A stretch of DNA of 64,000 bases from Microbacterium sp. AK009 (GTDB lineage Bacteria; Actinomycetota; Actinomycetes; Actinomycetales; Microbacteriaceae), in NCBI RefSeq assembly GCF_013410955.1, contig NZ_JACCCG010000004.1, forward strand, positions 1 through 64,000, in the 5' to 3' direction. The notes under the pieces are model-generated. The model was not told the origin of the DNA, made no database searches, and saw only the letters and a program-made list of their open reading frames with translations. Shown one piece after another: positions 7,223 through 15,954 of this stretch (position 1 is the first letter of the stretch; every line of letters begins with the position of its first letter). The position numbers were made by a program, and so were the translations under genes.

Positions 7223-10200
7223 TCAGCCGTAGAAGAGCCGCTCGAAGCTCCGTCGCGCGCGACGCGAAGTGCGCAGCCAGTCCTCCTCGACCTGCGTCGC
7301 CGATCGGGGGGGATATTCCAGCAGCCGACCGATGCCGTCCAGGCGCTTCCGATCGGTCGGAAGCACGTCGCTCGTCTGGCCCGACAGGAGGGTGTTGGCC
7401 GAGCGGAGGCGACTGGCGAGCCGCCACGCCTCGAACAACCGCGCGGCGTCGGCCTCAGGCACGATCCCGGCGTCTCTGGCGGCGGTGAGGGCCACGGTCG
7501 TGGACGTGGTGCGCAGCGCCGGCACGGTGTGGGCGTACTGCAGCTGCAGCAGCTGCACGAGCCATTCCACGTCGCTGAGGCCGCCGGGGCCGAGCTTCAG
7601 ATGCCGGGCCGGGTCGGCCCCCTGCGGCAGGCGCTCGTTCTCGACGCGGGCCTTGATGCGCTTGATCTCACGGAGCCCCGTCGGGTCGGGCGCAGCGGGG
7701 TAGCGCACCTCGTTGGCGAGCGAGGTGAACGCGGTGATCAGTTTGACACTGCCCGCCACGCCACGGGCGCGCAGCAGCGCCTGCGCCTCCCATGACAGCG
7801 ACCACCGGCGGTAATACTCTTCGAAGGCATCGAGGGAGCGGGCGAGCGGACCGTTGCGCCCCTCGGGTCGGAGCCCCGCGTCGAGGTCGAGCGGCGCGCG
7901 ATGGTCTTCGGAATACTTCCGGAGCGCAGCGACGAGCTCCAGGGCCTTGCGCGCCGCCCGTTCGGGATCCATCCCGTTCGGGCGGTAGACGTACATGACA
8001 TCGGCGTCCGACCCGAACCCGAGCTCGGCGCCGCCGAATCGCCCCATCGCGATCACGGAGAAGTCCAGCGGAGCGTCCTCGGGGTCCAGAAGATCGCGAC
8101 GGACGGCCCGCAGGGTCGCCTGGATCGTGACCTCGGTGATGGTGGTGAGGGCGTCGGCGAGGTCCTCGATCGTAAGAGTCCCCACGATCGCCGCCATCGC
8201 GGTCCGCAGCAGTTCGCGGCGTCGAAGTGCTCGTACGGACCGCATCGCGTCGTCGACGGTCTCGTGGCGGGTCTGGATGGCCCGCGCCTCCTCCTGGAGG
8301 GCCAAGCCGCTGCGGGGTCGGAGCAGCTCGGGGTCGTCGAGCCACGCGGCCGACTCGGGGATCCACTCCATCAACTCTCCGACGTACCGCGAGCCCGACA
8401 GCACGCGCGTGAGACTCTCGGCGGCTCCCGACGAATCCCGGAGCATGCGGAGGAACCACGGTGTATCGCCCAGCCGCTCGCTGATGCGGCGGAATGCGAG
8501 GAGTCCGTAGTCGGGATCGACACCGTCGGCGAACCAGCGGATCATCACCGGCATGAGGTGCCGCTGGATCGTGGCCTTCCGACTGAGGCCGCTCGTGAGT
8601 GCCCCGATGTGCCGCAGCGCCCCCGCGGGGTCGGTGAAGCCGATCGCCGCCAGGCGATCATGCGCCTGAGCGGGCGAGAGCGACCGCTCGGCCTCCGGGA
8701 GGCTCGCGACAGCGGAGAGCAGGGGGCGATAGAACAGGCGGACATGGATGTCACGGACCTCGCGCTTGATCGCCTCCCACGTCTGCCACACCCGCTCCCC
8801 CGTCTCGGCCAGCCCCGTCGCGCGTGCCAGCACGCGCAGCTCGTCGGGTTCGCGCGGCATGAGATGCGTGCGGCGGAGGTTCCGCAGCTGCATCCGATGT
8901 TCCAACAGGCGGAGCGTGCGGTAGTCGCGGGAGAAAGCGGATGCTTCGGAACGGCCGATGTACCCCTCTGAGGCGAGGGCCTCCAGCGCCGGGAGAGTGC
9001 CTCGCTGCCGAATCCGGTCGTCGCTGAGCCCGTGGACGAGCTGAAGCAGCTGAACGGTGAATTCCACGTCGCGGATGCCACCGGGTCCGAGTTTGATCTG
9101 AACGGCGACCTCGTCGGCGGGGATGTGCTCGGTGACCCGCTCCCGCATGCGCTGGACGCTGTCGACGAAGTTCTCGCGCGCCGCGCTGGTCCACACCTTG
9201 GGTGCGAGAGCGGCGACGTACTGCTCGCCGAGCGCGACGTCTCCCGCGAGCGGTCGCGCTTTCAGCAGCGCCTGGAACTCCCAGCTCTTCGCCCAGCGTT
9301 CGTAATACGACAGGTGCGAGGCGAGCGTGCGCACGAGCGCCCCCTGCTTGCCCTCGGGGCGGAGGTTCGCATCCACCTCCCACAGCGGAGGCTCGATCTC
9401 GGCGCCGGATATGCCGCGCATGGTCTGCACGGCCAGGCGTGTGGCGATGTCGACGACCCGGCTCTCACCGATCTCCTCGATGGTGTCGTCGTCGGCGCCG
9501 GCGACGAAGATGACATCGACGTCGCTGACGTAGTTGAGCTCCCTCGCCCCGGCCTTGCCCATGCCGATGACGGCGAGGTTCGTGCGTGCCACCTGGTCCG
9601 CTGGGAACAGACCCGCGCCGGCGGCGCCGCGGGAGACGCGAGTGCGCGCGACCGCCAACGACGCCTCCAACGCAGCCCCGGCGGCGTCGGCCAGGCGAGC
9701 CGCCACGTCGGGGATCACGTCGAGCGGCTGGTGGTGAAGCAGGTCGAATGCCGCGATGCGGGCGAGCAGGCGTCGGTAACGCACGCGCAATCGCACCCAG
9801 GATTCCTCCCCGCCCTCCACGGCGAAGCCGTCCTCGGCACTGACCGCGTCGAGCATCTCCTCGCGCAGGCATTCGGGGCTCGGGAGTGCGAGACCGGCAC
9901 CTTCCAGGTGGGTGAGTTCGTCGGGGCGACGAAGGAAGAACTCCGCGAACCCGGTCGACGCGCCGAGAAGCGCCCACAGGGAGCGCCACCCCTGAGGGTC
10001 GTCGTGGATTCGGCGCACCGGGGCGGCATCGCGCCGTGCGATCCGGGTGAGCGCCAGGAGCGCACCATCCGGATCCGCGGCTTCGGCGGCGGCACGGAGC
10101 AGATCGGAGCGAGGCACCTCGATCGCGACGGCCAACTCTTCGAGGAGCTCGGCGCTCTCGGAGAGCGCGCCGAAGCCCAGCCGAGCGAGCTCGGTGAGAG

Positions 10201-10225
10201 ACGACGTGCGCTCGCCCGTGCTCAT
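7223..10225 (-). CDS. glnE: bifunctional glutamine synthetase adenylyltransferase/deadenylase
   Basis: GlnE adjusts glutamine synthetase activity by adding AMP to, or removing it from, a tyrosine of each subunit according to nitrogen status. The 1000-residue length is typical for actinobacteria. Two nucleotidyltransferase halves are visible: the N-terminal deadenylase with YVSDVDVIFV near residue 232, and the C-terminal adenylylase with ELGFGSDADVMYVY near residue 733. Each is followed by an RPEG motif and a KLGPGG..DVE motif. The start ATG lies 8 bp after the stop of glnA, so the two are one operon, as in mycobacteria, where glnE follows glnA2. The neighbouring synthetase lacks the target tyrosine, so the substrate of this enzyme is probably a GlnA1 encoded elsewhere. 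Confidence 0.95.
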   Translation of the reverse strand: MSTGERTSSLTELARLGFGALSESAELLEELAVAIEVPRSDLLRAAAEAADPDGALLALTRIARRDAAPVRRIHDDPQGWRSLWALLGASTGFAEFFLRRPDELTHLEGAGLALPSPECLREEMLDAVSAEDGFAVEGGEESWVRLRVRYRRLLARIAAFDLLHHQPLDVIPDVAARLADAAGAALEASLAVARTRVSRGAAGAGLFPADQVARTNLAVIGMGKAGARELNYVSDVDVIFVAGADDDTIEEIGESRVVDIATRLAVQTMRGISGAEIEPPLWEVDANLRPEGKQGALVRTLASHLSYYERWAKSWEFQALLKARPLAGDVALGEQYVAALAPKVWTSAARENFVDSVQRMRERVTEHIPADEVAVQIKLGPGGIRDVEFTVQLLQLVHGLSDDRIRQRGTLPALEALASEGYIGRSEASAFSRDYRTLRLLEHRMQLRNLRRTHLMPREPDELRVLARATGLAETGERVWQTWEAIKREVRDIHVRLFYRPLLSAVASLPEAERSLSPAQAHDRLAAIGFTDPAGALRHIGALTSGLSRKATIQRHLMPVMIRWFADGVDPDYGLLAFRRISERLGDTPWFLRMLRDSSGAAESLTRVLSGSRYVGELMEWIPESAAWLDDPELLRPRSGLALQEEARAIQTRHETVDDAMRSVRALRRRELLRTAMAAIVGTLTIEDLADALTTITEVTIQATLRAVRRDLLDPEDAPLDFSVIAMGRFGGAELGFGSDADVMYVYRPNGMDPERAARKALELVAALRKYSEDHRAPLDLDAGLRPEGRNGPLARSLDAFEEYYRRWSLSWEAQALLRARGVAGSVKLITAFTSLANEVRYPAAPDPTGLREIKRIKARVENERLPQGADPARHLKLGPGGLSDVEWLVQLLQLQYAHTVPALRTTSTTVALTAARDAGIVPEADAARLFEAWRLASRLRSANTLLSGQTSDVLPTDRKRLDGIGRLLEYPPRSATQVEEDWLRTSRRARRSFERLFYG

Positions 10226-10232
10226 GGACCGG

Positions 10233-11570
10233 TCAGAGCATCTCGAGGTTGCTCTTCAGCTCGAACGGTGTCACCTGCGAGCGGTACTCCTGCCATTCGC
10301 GCCGCTTGTTGAGAAGGACGTACGTGAAGACCTGTTCCCCGAGCGTCTCGGCGACGAGCTCGGACTCTTCCATGTACTCCAGGGCGTGATCCAGGCTCGC
10401 CGGCAGCGGCGCATACCCCAGGGCGCGGCGTTCGGCGTCGGTGAGCGACCAGACGTTGTCCTCCGCCTCGGGCGGAAGCTCGTAGCCCTCTTCGATGCCC
10501 TTGAGGCCCGCGGCCAGCATGAGCGCGTAAGCCAGGTAGGGGTTGGCGGCCGAGTCGAGAGCGCGGTACTCCACGCGAGAGGACTGGCCCTTGTTGGGCT
10601 TGTACAGCGGTACCCGCACGAGCGCCGACCGGTTGTTGTGGCCCCAGGTGATGAAGCTCGGCGCCTCGTCGCCGCCCCACAGTCGCTTGTAGGAGTTGAC
10701 GAACTGGTTCGTCACCGCCGCGATCTCGTTGGCGTGACGGAGCAGCCCGGCGATGAACTGGCGACCGACCTTGGAGAGCTGGTACTGCGCCCCTTCTTCG
10801 TAGAAGGCGTTGACGTCGCCCTCGAACAGCGACATGTGGGTGTGCATGCCGCTTCCGGGCTTGCCGCCGAGGGGCTTGGGCATGAAGGTGGCGTACACGC
10901 CCTGCTCGATCGCCACCTCCTTGACCACCGTGCGGAAGGTCATGATGTTGTCGGCGGTGGCGAGGGCGTCGGCGTAGCGCAGATCGATCTCGTTCTGGCC
11001 GGGGCCGCCCTCGTGGTGGCTGAACTCCACCGAGATGCCGAGATCCTCCAGCATCCGCACCGAACGGCGACGGAAGTCGTGCGCCGTGCCGCCGGGAACG
11101 TTGTCGAAGTACCCGGCCGAGTCGACCGGCTCGGGGCCCTCGGTGCCGAACGACGAGGACTTCAGCAGATAGAACTCGATTTCGGGGTGGGTGTAGAAGG
11201 TGAATCCCGCATCGGCGGCCTTCGCCAGAGCGCGCTTGAGGACGTGACGGGGGTCGGCGACAGCGGGCTGGCCGTCCGGGGTCGTGATATCGCAGAACAT
11301 GCGCGCGGTGGGATCGATCTCGCCGCGCCAGGGCAGGATCTGGAAGGTGCTGGGGTCGGGGTGGGCGAGCAGGTCGGACTCGTACGACCGGGTGAGGCCC
11401 TCGATCGCCGAGCCGTCGAAGCCCAGGCCCTCCGAGAATGCTCCTTCGACCTCGGCGGGTGCGATCGCCACCGACTTCAGCGTGCCGATGACGTCGGTGA
11501 ACCAGAGGCGGACGAACTTCACGCCGCGTTCCTCGATCGTGCGCAGTACGAAGTCCCGCTGCTTGTCCAT
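10233..11570 (-). CDS. glnA: type I glutamine synthetase, alpha subclass (GlnA2-like), 445 aa
   Basis: The family forms glutamine, or in some actinobacterial paralogues gamma-glutamylated amines, from glutamate, ATP and ammonia or an amine. Visible signatures are FDGSAIEG (51-58), HPEIEFYL (128-135), the ATP-binding KPLGGKPGSGMHTH (232-245) and RVEYR with NPYLA (332-346). The length of 445 is that of the alpha subclass; the beta enzymes are about 470 with a 25-residue insert. At the place of the adenylylation tyrosine (NLYDLP in beta enzymes) this protein has NVWSLT with Trp374, so it should not be adenylylated. Position and length match GlnA2 of mycobacteria and Streptomyces. Glutamine synthesis versus gamma-glutamylpolyamine synthesis cannot be decided from sequence. 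Confidence 0.93.
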   Translation of the reverse strand: MDKQRDFVLRTIEERGVKFVRLWFTDVIGTLKSVAIAPAEVEGAFSEGLGFDGSAIEGLTRSYESDLLAHPDPSTFQILPWRGEIDPTARMFCDITTPDGQPAVADPRHVLKRALAKAADAGFTFYTHPEIEFYLLKSSSFGTEGPEPVDSAGYFDNVPGGTAHDFRRRSVRMLEDLGISVEFSHHEGGPGQNEIDLRYADALATADNIMTFRTVVKEVAIEQGVYATFMPKPLGGKPGSGMHTHMSLFEGDVNAFYEEGAQYQLSKVGRQFIAGLLRHANEIAAVTNQFVNSYKRLWGGDEAPSFITWGHNNRSALVRVPLYKPNKGQSSRVEYRALDSAANPYLAYALMLAAGLKGIEEGYELPPEAEDNVWSLTDAERRALGYAPLPASLDHALEYMEESELVAETLGEQVFTYVLLNKRREWQEYRSQVTPFELKSNLEML

Positions 11571-11631
11571 GGTTTCCTTTCCGCCGGGGTGTCGCGGACG
11601 CGGGGCCTGAGCCGTCCGCTCCGAGGTCAGA

Positions 11632-11853
11632 CTAGTTCGCGCCGTCGTCGCCGGCCGGACGGCTCTGCCAGCCGTCCTCGCGGGCCTCGTCCTCGGCCCA
11701 CGCGCGAGAGCGCTCGCGCAGCACCTCGGGCGCCTTCGCTGCTTCCTCGGCAGTGTCGAAGGGTCCTGCCCGGTCGATGGCGGGCGATTCGAAGCCCTTC
11801 TCGACCTCGCCGGTGGTCAGGTTGTACCAGTACTTCTCGCTGTCGTGTGCCAC
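11632..11853 (-). CDS. small SPOR-like domain protein, 73 aa
   Basis: This is a small soluble protein of a kind common in Actinobacteria and usually annotated as SPOR-domain-like. The hallmark is EKYWYNLTTGEVEKG near the N terminus, followed by a segment in which Gly, Pro-Phe-Asp and AEEAAKAPE set up a short alpha/beta unit. The GTG at 11853 is preferred because GAGGAG lies 7 nt upstream; an in-frame ATG 21 nt earlier overlaps that site. It lies 62 bp upstream of glnA on the same strand and is divergent from ppgK. The true role is unknown. Confidence 0.75.
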   Translation of the reverse strand: MAHDSEKYWYNLTTGEVEKGFESPAIDRAGPFDTAEEAAKAPEVLRERSRAWAEDEAREDGWQSRPAGDDGAN

Positions 11854-11930
11854 GATGACTCCTCGGCTCGCCACGGATCGTCCGCTGGGTCGATCCTACT
11901 GATCGACGGTGGCGTCGATAGGCTTGCGCC

Positions 11931-12728
11931 ATGGCTTCTGACGCGACGCGCGCCGTCGGCATCGACATCGGCGGCACCGGCATCAAGGGTGCAGTGGTGG
12001 ATCTGAAGGATGGGACCCTCCTCACCGACCGGGTGAAGGTCTCCACCCCGAAGGGCGCGGAGCCGCCCGACGTCCTCGAGGCCGTCAAGGAGGTCCTCTC
12101 GCGACTCGAGCTCACCGAGGACGCCATCCCGCTCGGGGTCGCCTTCCCCGCCATCGTGAAGAACGGCACGACGCTGTCGGCCGCGAACGTCTCCGACAAG
12201 TGGGTCGGCTTCGAAGCCGAGAAGTTCTTCGAGAACGGACTGGGCCGCGACATCTACTTCGCCAACGATGCGGACGTCGCAGGGGTCGCCGAGATGCGCT
12301 ACGGCGCTGCACGCGACCAGACCGGATTGGTCATCCTCACCACTCTCGGCACGGGTATCGGCTCGGCGATGATGTACCGCGGTGTGCTCATCCCCAACAC
12401 CGAGCTGGGGCACCTCCAGCGCGCGAAGCACGGCAAGGACGCCGAGGCGTTCGCCGCGTACTCCGCCATGGAGCGGGAAGAGCTTTCGTGGGAGGAGTGG
12501 GCGGAGCGGCTGCAGTGGTACTACGACTACGTGCAGTTCCTCTTCAGCCCGGACCTGTTCATCGTCGGCGGCGGCGTGAGCAAGCACGCCGACAAGTTCC
12601 TGCACCTGCTGTCACTGAAGACGCCGATCGTGCCGGCGACCCACCGCAACAACGCGGGGATCATCGGCGCAGCCGCCCTGTCGCTCGGCGTCGAGCCGCA
12701 GCTGGCCGACGTGACCGCCGCGGAGTGA
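11931..12728 (+). CDS. ppgK: polyphosphate glucokinase
   Basis: This enzyme phosphorylates glucose with inorganic polyphosphate or ATP and is the main glucose kinase of many actinobacteria. The ROK-family phosphate-binding start is clear (GIDIGGTGIKGAVVD, residues 10-24). The sugar-binding and catalytic part follows as FANDADVAG, with the catalytic Asp, and the second phosphate loop is TTLGTGIGSAMM. A family-specific ELGHLQ segment and a C-terminal GGGVSKHADKF helix are present. Length (265) is normal. The gene is monocistronic, divergent from the SPOR-like gene and convergent with rnpB. Confidence 0.95.
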   Translation: MASDATRAVGIDIGGTGIKGAVVDLKDGTLLTDRVKVSTPKGAEPPDVLEAVKEVLSRLELTEDAIPLGVAFPAIVKNGTTLSAANVSDKWVGFEAEKFFENGLGRDIYFANDADVAGVAEMRYGAARDQTGLVILTTLGTGIGSAMMYRGVLIPNTELGHLQRAKHGKDAEAFAAYSAMEREELSWEEWAERLQWYYDYVQFLFSPDLFIVGGGVSKHADKFLHLLSLKTPIVPATHRNNAGIIGAAALSLGVEPQLADVTAAE

Positions 12729-12914
12729 CCGGGCCCATGAGCGCGCGCCAACGGTAGCCCCGTCCGGGGGCCGCCCATGTCGAGGGGACACCCCTGTGTG
12801 CGCATTGCTCTGCAACACCCTGTCCCGTCCGTTCGGTCATCGCATCGATCCAGCACTGGATCCGCTGCGGTATGGCCGACGGAGCCGGGCCCGCGCCCGG
12901 GGCGCGAGCCAGAG

Positions 12915-13290
12915 AGGGGCGAATGGGCCGGCCTGTACGCCGGGTTCTGTCCGGGGGCGTGAGCCCCGTGGACGGTCATCTCTCTCGGCGACACGTTGCC
13001 GTGCCGCTCCAGCGGCCTACCCGAGGACTCGGCGAGCCGCGTCAGCATCCTCTGTCTGGCCTTGCTCCGGGCGAGGTTTACCGTGCGGGCCGTGTCACCA
13101 CGACCCCGGTGGTCTCTTACACCGCCGTTTCACCCTTACCGGGGTCGCCCCCGGCGGTCTGTTCTCTGTGGCACTTTCTCGCGGATCACTCCGGGTGGGT
13201 GTTACCCACCGCCCTGCCCTGTGGAGCCCGGACGTTCCTCGGCGCGAGCAAACCCGCGACGCGACCGTCCAGCCGACCCATTCGCTTCTC
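12915..13290 (-). ncRNA. rnpB: RNase P RNA component, bacterial class A
   Basis: This is the catalytic RNA that trims the 5' ends of pre-tRNAs. Reading the minus strand, the 5' region contains the conserved GAGGAACGTCCGGGCTCCAC (near 13243-13224) and the 3' region contains GACAGAACCCGGCGTACAGG (near 12952-12933). The terminal helix P1 can be drawn: GCGAATGGG at 13285-13277 pairs with CCCATTCGC at 12927-12919. The ends are therefore accurate to within a few bases. Open reading frames across this region, including a long plus-strand one, are artefacts of the structured GC-rich RNA. Confidence 0.95.
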
Positions 13291-13324
13291 GAGTGTATCG
13301 CGGGGCCGGCGGGCGCCCCGGGCG

Positions 13325-15058
13325 TCAGGACTTGGCCGCCGTCTGGGTGATCCGCAGATCGAGGGGGAAGTCGAGCGGGAAGTCGCCGAACAGCAGACGG
13401 GTGGCCGAGACGGATGCCGCGCGCACGGCGTCGGCCGCTTCCTCGGCCTGCGCGAGCGGGGCATGGACGACGATCTCGTCGTGCAGGAAGAACGCCAGAT
13501 GCGGGCGCCGATCGAACACCGGTCCCGAAGCGGTCGCGGGCGGGTCGACGGCGTCGCCGCCGAGGGCATGGAGTCGCCCCCGCAGATCGGCGATCCAGGC
13601 CAGGGCCCACTCGGCGGCAGTCCCCTGCACCACGAAGTTGCGGGTGAATCGTCCACGGTCGCGTGCGGCACGCCTGGCGCGGTCCTGCTCCGCCGGGGCC
13701 GCATCGGGTTGGCTGGCGCGATCCTGCGCTGCCCGCCATCCCGGGCCGGGCTGCGGAGACGCTCGTCCCCACTGTGTCTGAACGACTCCGACGTGTTCGC
13801 CGACGCGGGCAGCCTCGTCGACGAGCGCCATCGCGCGGGGAAACGACCTTCGGAGCCTCGGCACCAGTCGCCCGCTCTCCCCCGTGGTCGCTCCGTACAT
13901 CGCGCCCAGCAGCGCCATCTTGGCGTCGGCCCGGGTTGCGACGGCGCCCGTCTCCACCACGCCCTCGTAGAGGTCCCGCCCTCGCGCGGCGGCAGCGAGG
14001 GCGTGATCGCCGGCCATCGCTGCGAGCACCCGCGGTTCGAGCTGGGCGACATCTGCCACGACGAGGCACCAGCCGGGGTCTGCGCGCACGGCCTCGCGGA
14101 GCACGCGCGGAATCTGCAGGGCACCCCCTCCCGAGGATGCCCAGCGGCCTGTGACGACACCACCGGGAACATACACCGGCCGGAATCGCCCGTCCCGCAC
14201 CCATTCGTCGAGCCACGACCAGCCGTTCGCGGTGAGAAGGCGCGACATCCGTTTGTACTCCACGAGCGGGGCGATAGCGGGGTGGGTGTGACGCGCGAGC
14301 TCCCAGCGGCTCGTCGTTTCGACATCGATCCCCACCCGGTGCAGCGCGCGGAGGAGCTTCGGAGGCGAATCGAGCGACACCCCTGGGTCGCCCAGAGCAT
14401 CGCGAACCTCCGAGGCGAGCAGCCGCATCCGCTCCGGCAGCTCGTCTCCGCGGGGCCGCGGACCGAGGATGTCCGAGAGCACGTGATCGTGCGCCGCGGT
14501 GTCCCAGGGCAGACCCGCCGCCGTCATCTCCACGGCGGCGAGCGCTCCGGCTGATTCGGCGGCGAGGAGCAGCCGGAGCGATCGGGGCGATGCGCTCGAA
14601 GCGATCGCGTCCCTCTGGCGCCCGAACTCGCGCAGAACGGCGTCGAGCGCCTCCGGAAGGTGCGACCCGCCCGCGTCGGGGTCCAGGGAGAAGAGGACGT
14701 CGGCGTCGTGGGCCTCGGCGGCCTTCACCGGGGCATTCCAATCCGGATCGGTGCGCGCGACGACGTCGGCGAGCATGTCCGGGCGCGATCTCAGGATCGC
14801 ATGCGCGAGGCGGAGATCGTGGCAGCGCGCCACGCGGACCCCCGCGGCGAGCAGACCTCCGTAGACACGGCCGGTGTCCGACCAGACCCAGCGTGGGGTG
14901 TGGGTGGCCTCGATCCCTCTCACCCATGGCTCCAGCTCGCCGGGGGCGAGAACATGACGCTCGCCCTCGGAGCCGGCTGCCGTCAGGGTGACCGCCTCCC
15001 AGCCGTCTGCGGTCGCGCCCAGTGCGACCCACGCGACGTCCGCCGATGGTGCTGTCAT
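13325..15058 (-). CDS. PolA-like bifunctional 3'-5' exonuclease/DNA polymerase, 577 aa
   Basis: This is a short family A DNA polymerase without the 5' nuclease domain, of a type widespread in Actinobacteria beside the full-length PolA. The polymerase motifs are present: motif A as VVADVAQLEPRVLAAMAGD, motif B as RADAKMALLGAMYGATTG, with the finger-helix Arg, Lys and Tyr, and motif C as FFLHDEIVVHAP, with the catalytic Asp-Glu. The N-terminal 180 residues correspond to a 3'-5' exonuclease fold, but its acidic residues are hard to recognise, so proofreading may be absent. The ATG at 15058 starts the conserved sequence (MTAPSADVAW). It follows the zinc-ribbon gene by 34 bp. A role in repair is inferred from the family. 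Confidence 0.88.
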   Translation of the reverse strand: MTAPSADVAWVALGATADGWEAVTLTAAGSEGERHVLAPGELEPWVRGIEATHTPRWVWSDTGRVYGGLLAAGVRVARCHDLRLAHAILRSRPDMLADVVARTDPDWNAPVKAAEAHDADVLFSLDPDAGGSHLPEALDAVLREFGRQRDAIASSASPRSLRLLLAAESAGALAAVEMTAAGLPWDTAAHDHVLSDILGPRPRGDELPERMRLLASEVRDALGDPGVSLDSPPKLLRALHRVGIDVETTSRWELARHTHPAIAPLVEYKRMSRLLTANGWSWLDEWVRDGRFRPVYVPGGVVTGRWASSGGGALQIPRVLREAVRADPGWCLVVADVAQLEPRVLAAMAGDHALAAAARGRDLYEGVVETGAVATRADAKMALLGAMYGATTGESGRLVPRLRRSFPRAMALVDEAARVGEHVGVVQTQWGRASPQPGPGWRAAQDRASQPDAAPAEQDRARRAARDRGRFTRNFVVQGTAAEWALAWIADLRGRLHALGGDAVDPPATASGPVFDRRPHLAFFLHDEIVVHAPLAQAEEAADAVRAASVSATRLLFGDFPLDFPLDLRITQTAAKS

Positions 15059-15092
15059 CCGGCGATGTCCGCCCGTCGGGCGGGCGCGGGTC

Positions 15093-15824
15093 TCAGACGC
15101 CCGACTCTTCGGTGCGGACGAGGATGCCGCCGCACTCCGGGCAGGTGACCACCGCGTCATCCGGGCTCTGCCTGATCCGCTGCACATCGGTGCCCGACAG
15201 CACCATGTGGCAGCCCTCGCAGGTCTGTCGGCGCAGCAGACCCGCACCGACGCCTCGAGCGGCGAGACGTTCGTAGAGTGCCAGCAGGTCGGCGGCGATG
15301 GATCCTGCAACGGCGTCGCGGTCGCGCTGAGTGGCGGTCAGCGAGGCTTCCGCCTCGGCGACGGCGCGCTTGGCTTCCGCGCTCAGCTGCGCGCCCTCCT
15401 CGTTCGTGGCGCGGATGAGCTCCTCCTGCTCGACGACCGCGGCTTCGGCGGCGTCGAGCTTCTCCATGACTTCGAGCTCGGCGTCCTCCAGGTCGCGCTT
15501 CCGGCGAGCGAGCGAGGCGAGCTCGCTTTCAAACCCCTGCGCTTCACGGGCGTTCGAACTCGCCGCCAGGCGCTCCTCGTCACGTGCGCGACGCGCATCG
15601 ACGACGGCGACGTCGGACTCGATCCGCGCCAGCTCCGCTCGCAGATCGTCGCGTGCACCGGCGCGACGGCTGAGCTCCTGCGTCAGCGCCGTGCGACGGG
15701 CGAGGAGCTCTTTGACACGCTCGGCCTGCGGCGGGTTCCGCCGCGCGTGCTCTGCCTGGCGGATGCGAGTGTCGAGGTCGGAGACCTCCAGGAGACGGCG
15801 CTGATCGGCAGGAGAGGCGTTCAC
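15093..15824 (-). CDS. coiled-coil zinc-ribbon protein (C4-type), 243 aa
   Basis: Residues about 15-180 form a long antiparallel coiled coil rich in Arg, Glu and Ala. The C terminus holds a four-cysteine zinc ribbon: CEGCH and CPECGG, separated by about 24 residues. The layout matches the actinobacterial family typified by the mycobacterial protein next to the RNase HI/CobC region and related to Helicobacter HP0958, which binds nucleic acid or regulators. The precise function is unknown. It precedes the PolA-like gene on the same strand with a 34-bp gap, so the two are probably cotranscribed. Confidence 0.88.
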   Translation of the reverse strand: MNASPADQRRLLEVSDLDTRIRQAEHARRNPPQAERVKELLARRTALTQELSRRAGARDDLRAELARIESDVAVVDARRARDEERLAASSNAREAQGFESELASLARRKRDLEDAELEVMEKLDAAEAAVVEQEELIRATNEEGAQLSAEAKRAVAEAEASLTATQRDRDAVAGSIAADLLALYERLAARGVGAGLLRRQTCEGCHMVLSGTDVQRIRQSPDDAVVTCPECGGILVRTEESGV

Positions 15825-15954
15825 GTGTCCAACCTACCCGCCGCGTCCCCCGCACCGTCGGCCGCGCACTGCCCCATACGGGTCCCGAGCGCAAGGCCTC
15901 GGACGGCGGACCCGGTGTCCGTAGCCTGGGCGCCACCAGACGCAAGGAGCACCG

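Noticed and set aside
12847..12862. Dyad GATCCAG CA CTGGATC between ppgK and rnpB
   Set aside because: Short hairpin with a 2-nt loop and no T-run; too weak to call a terminator or operator.
12872..14554. 560-codon plus-strand open frame across 12.9-14.5 kb
   Set aside because: It runs through the RNase P RNA gene and the antisense of the PolA-like gene; both of those are far better supported.
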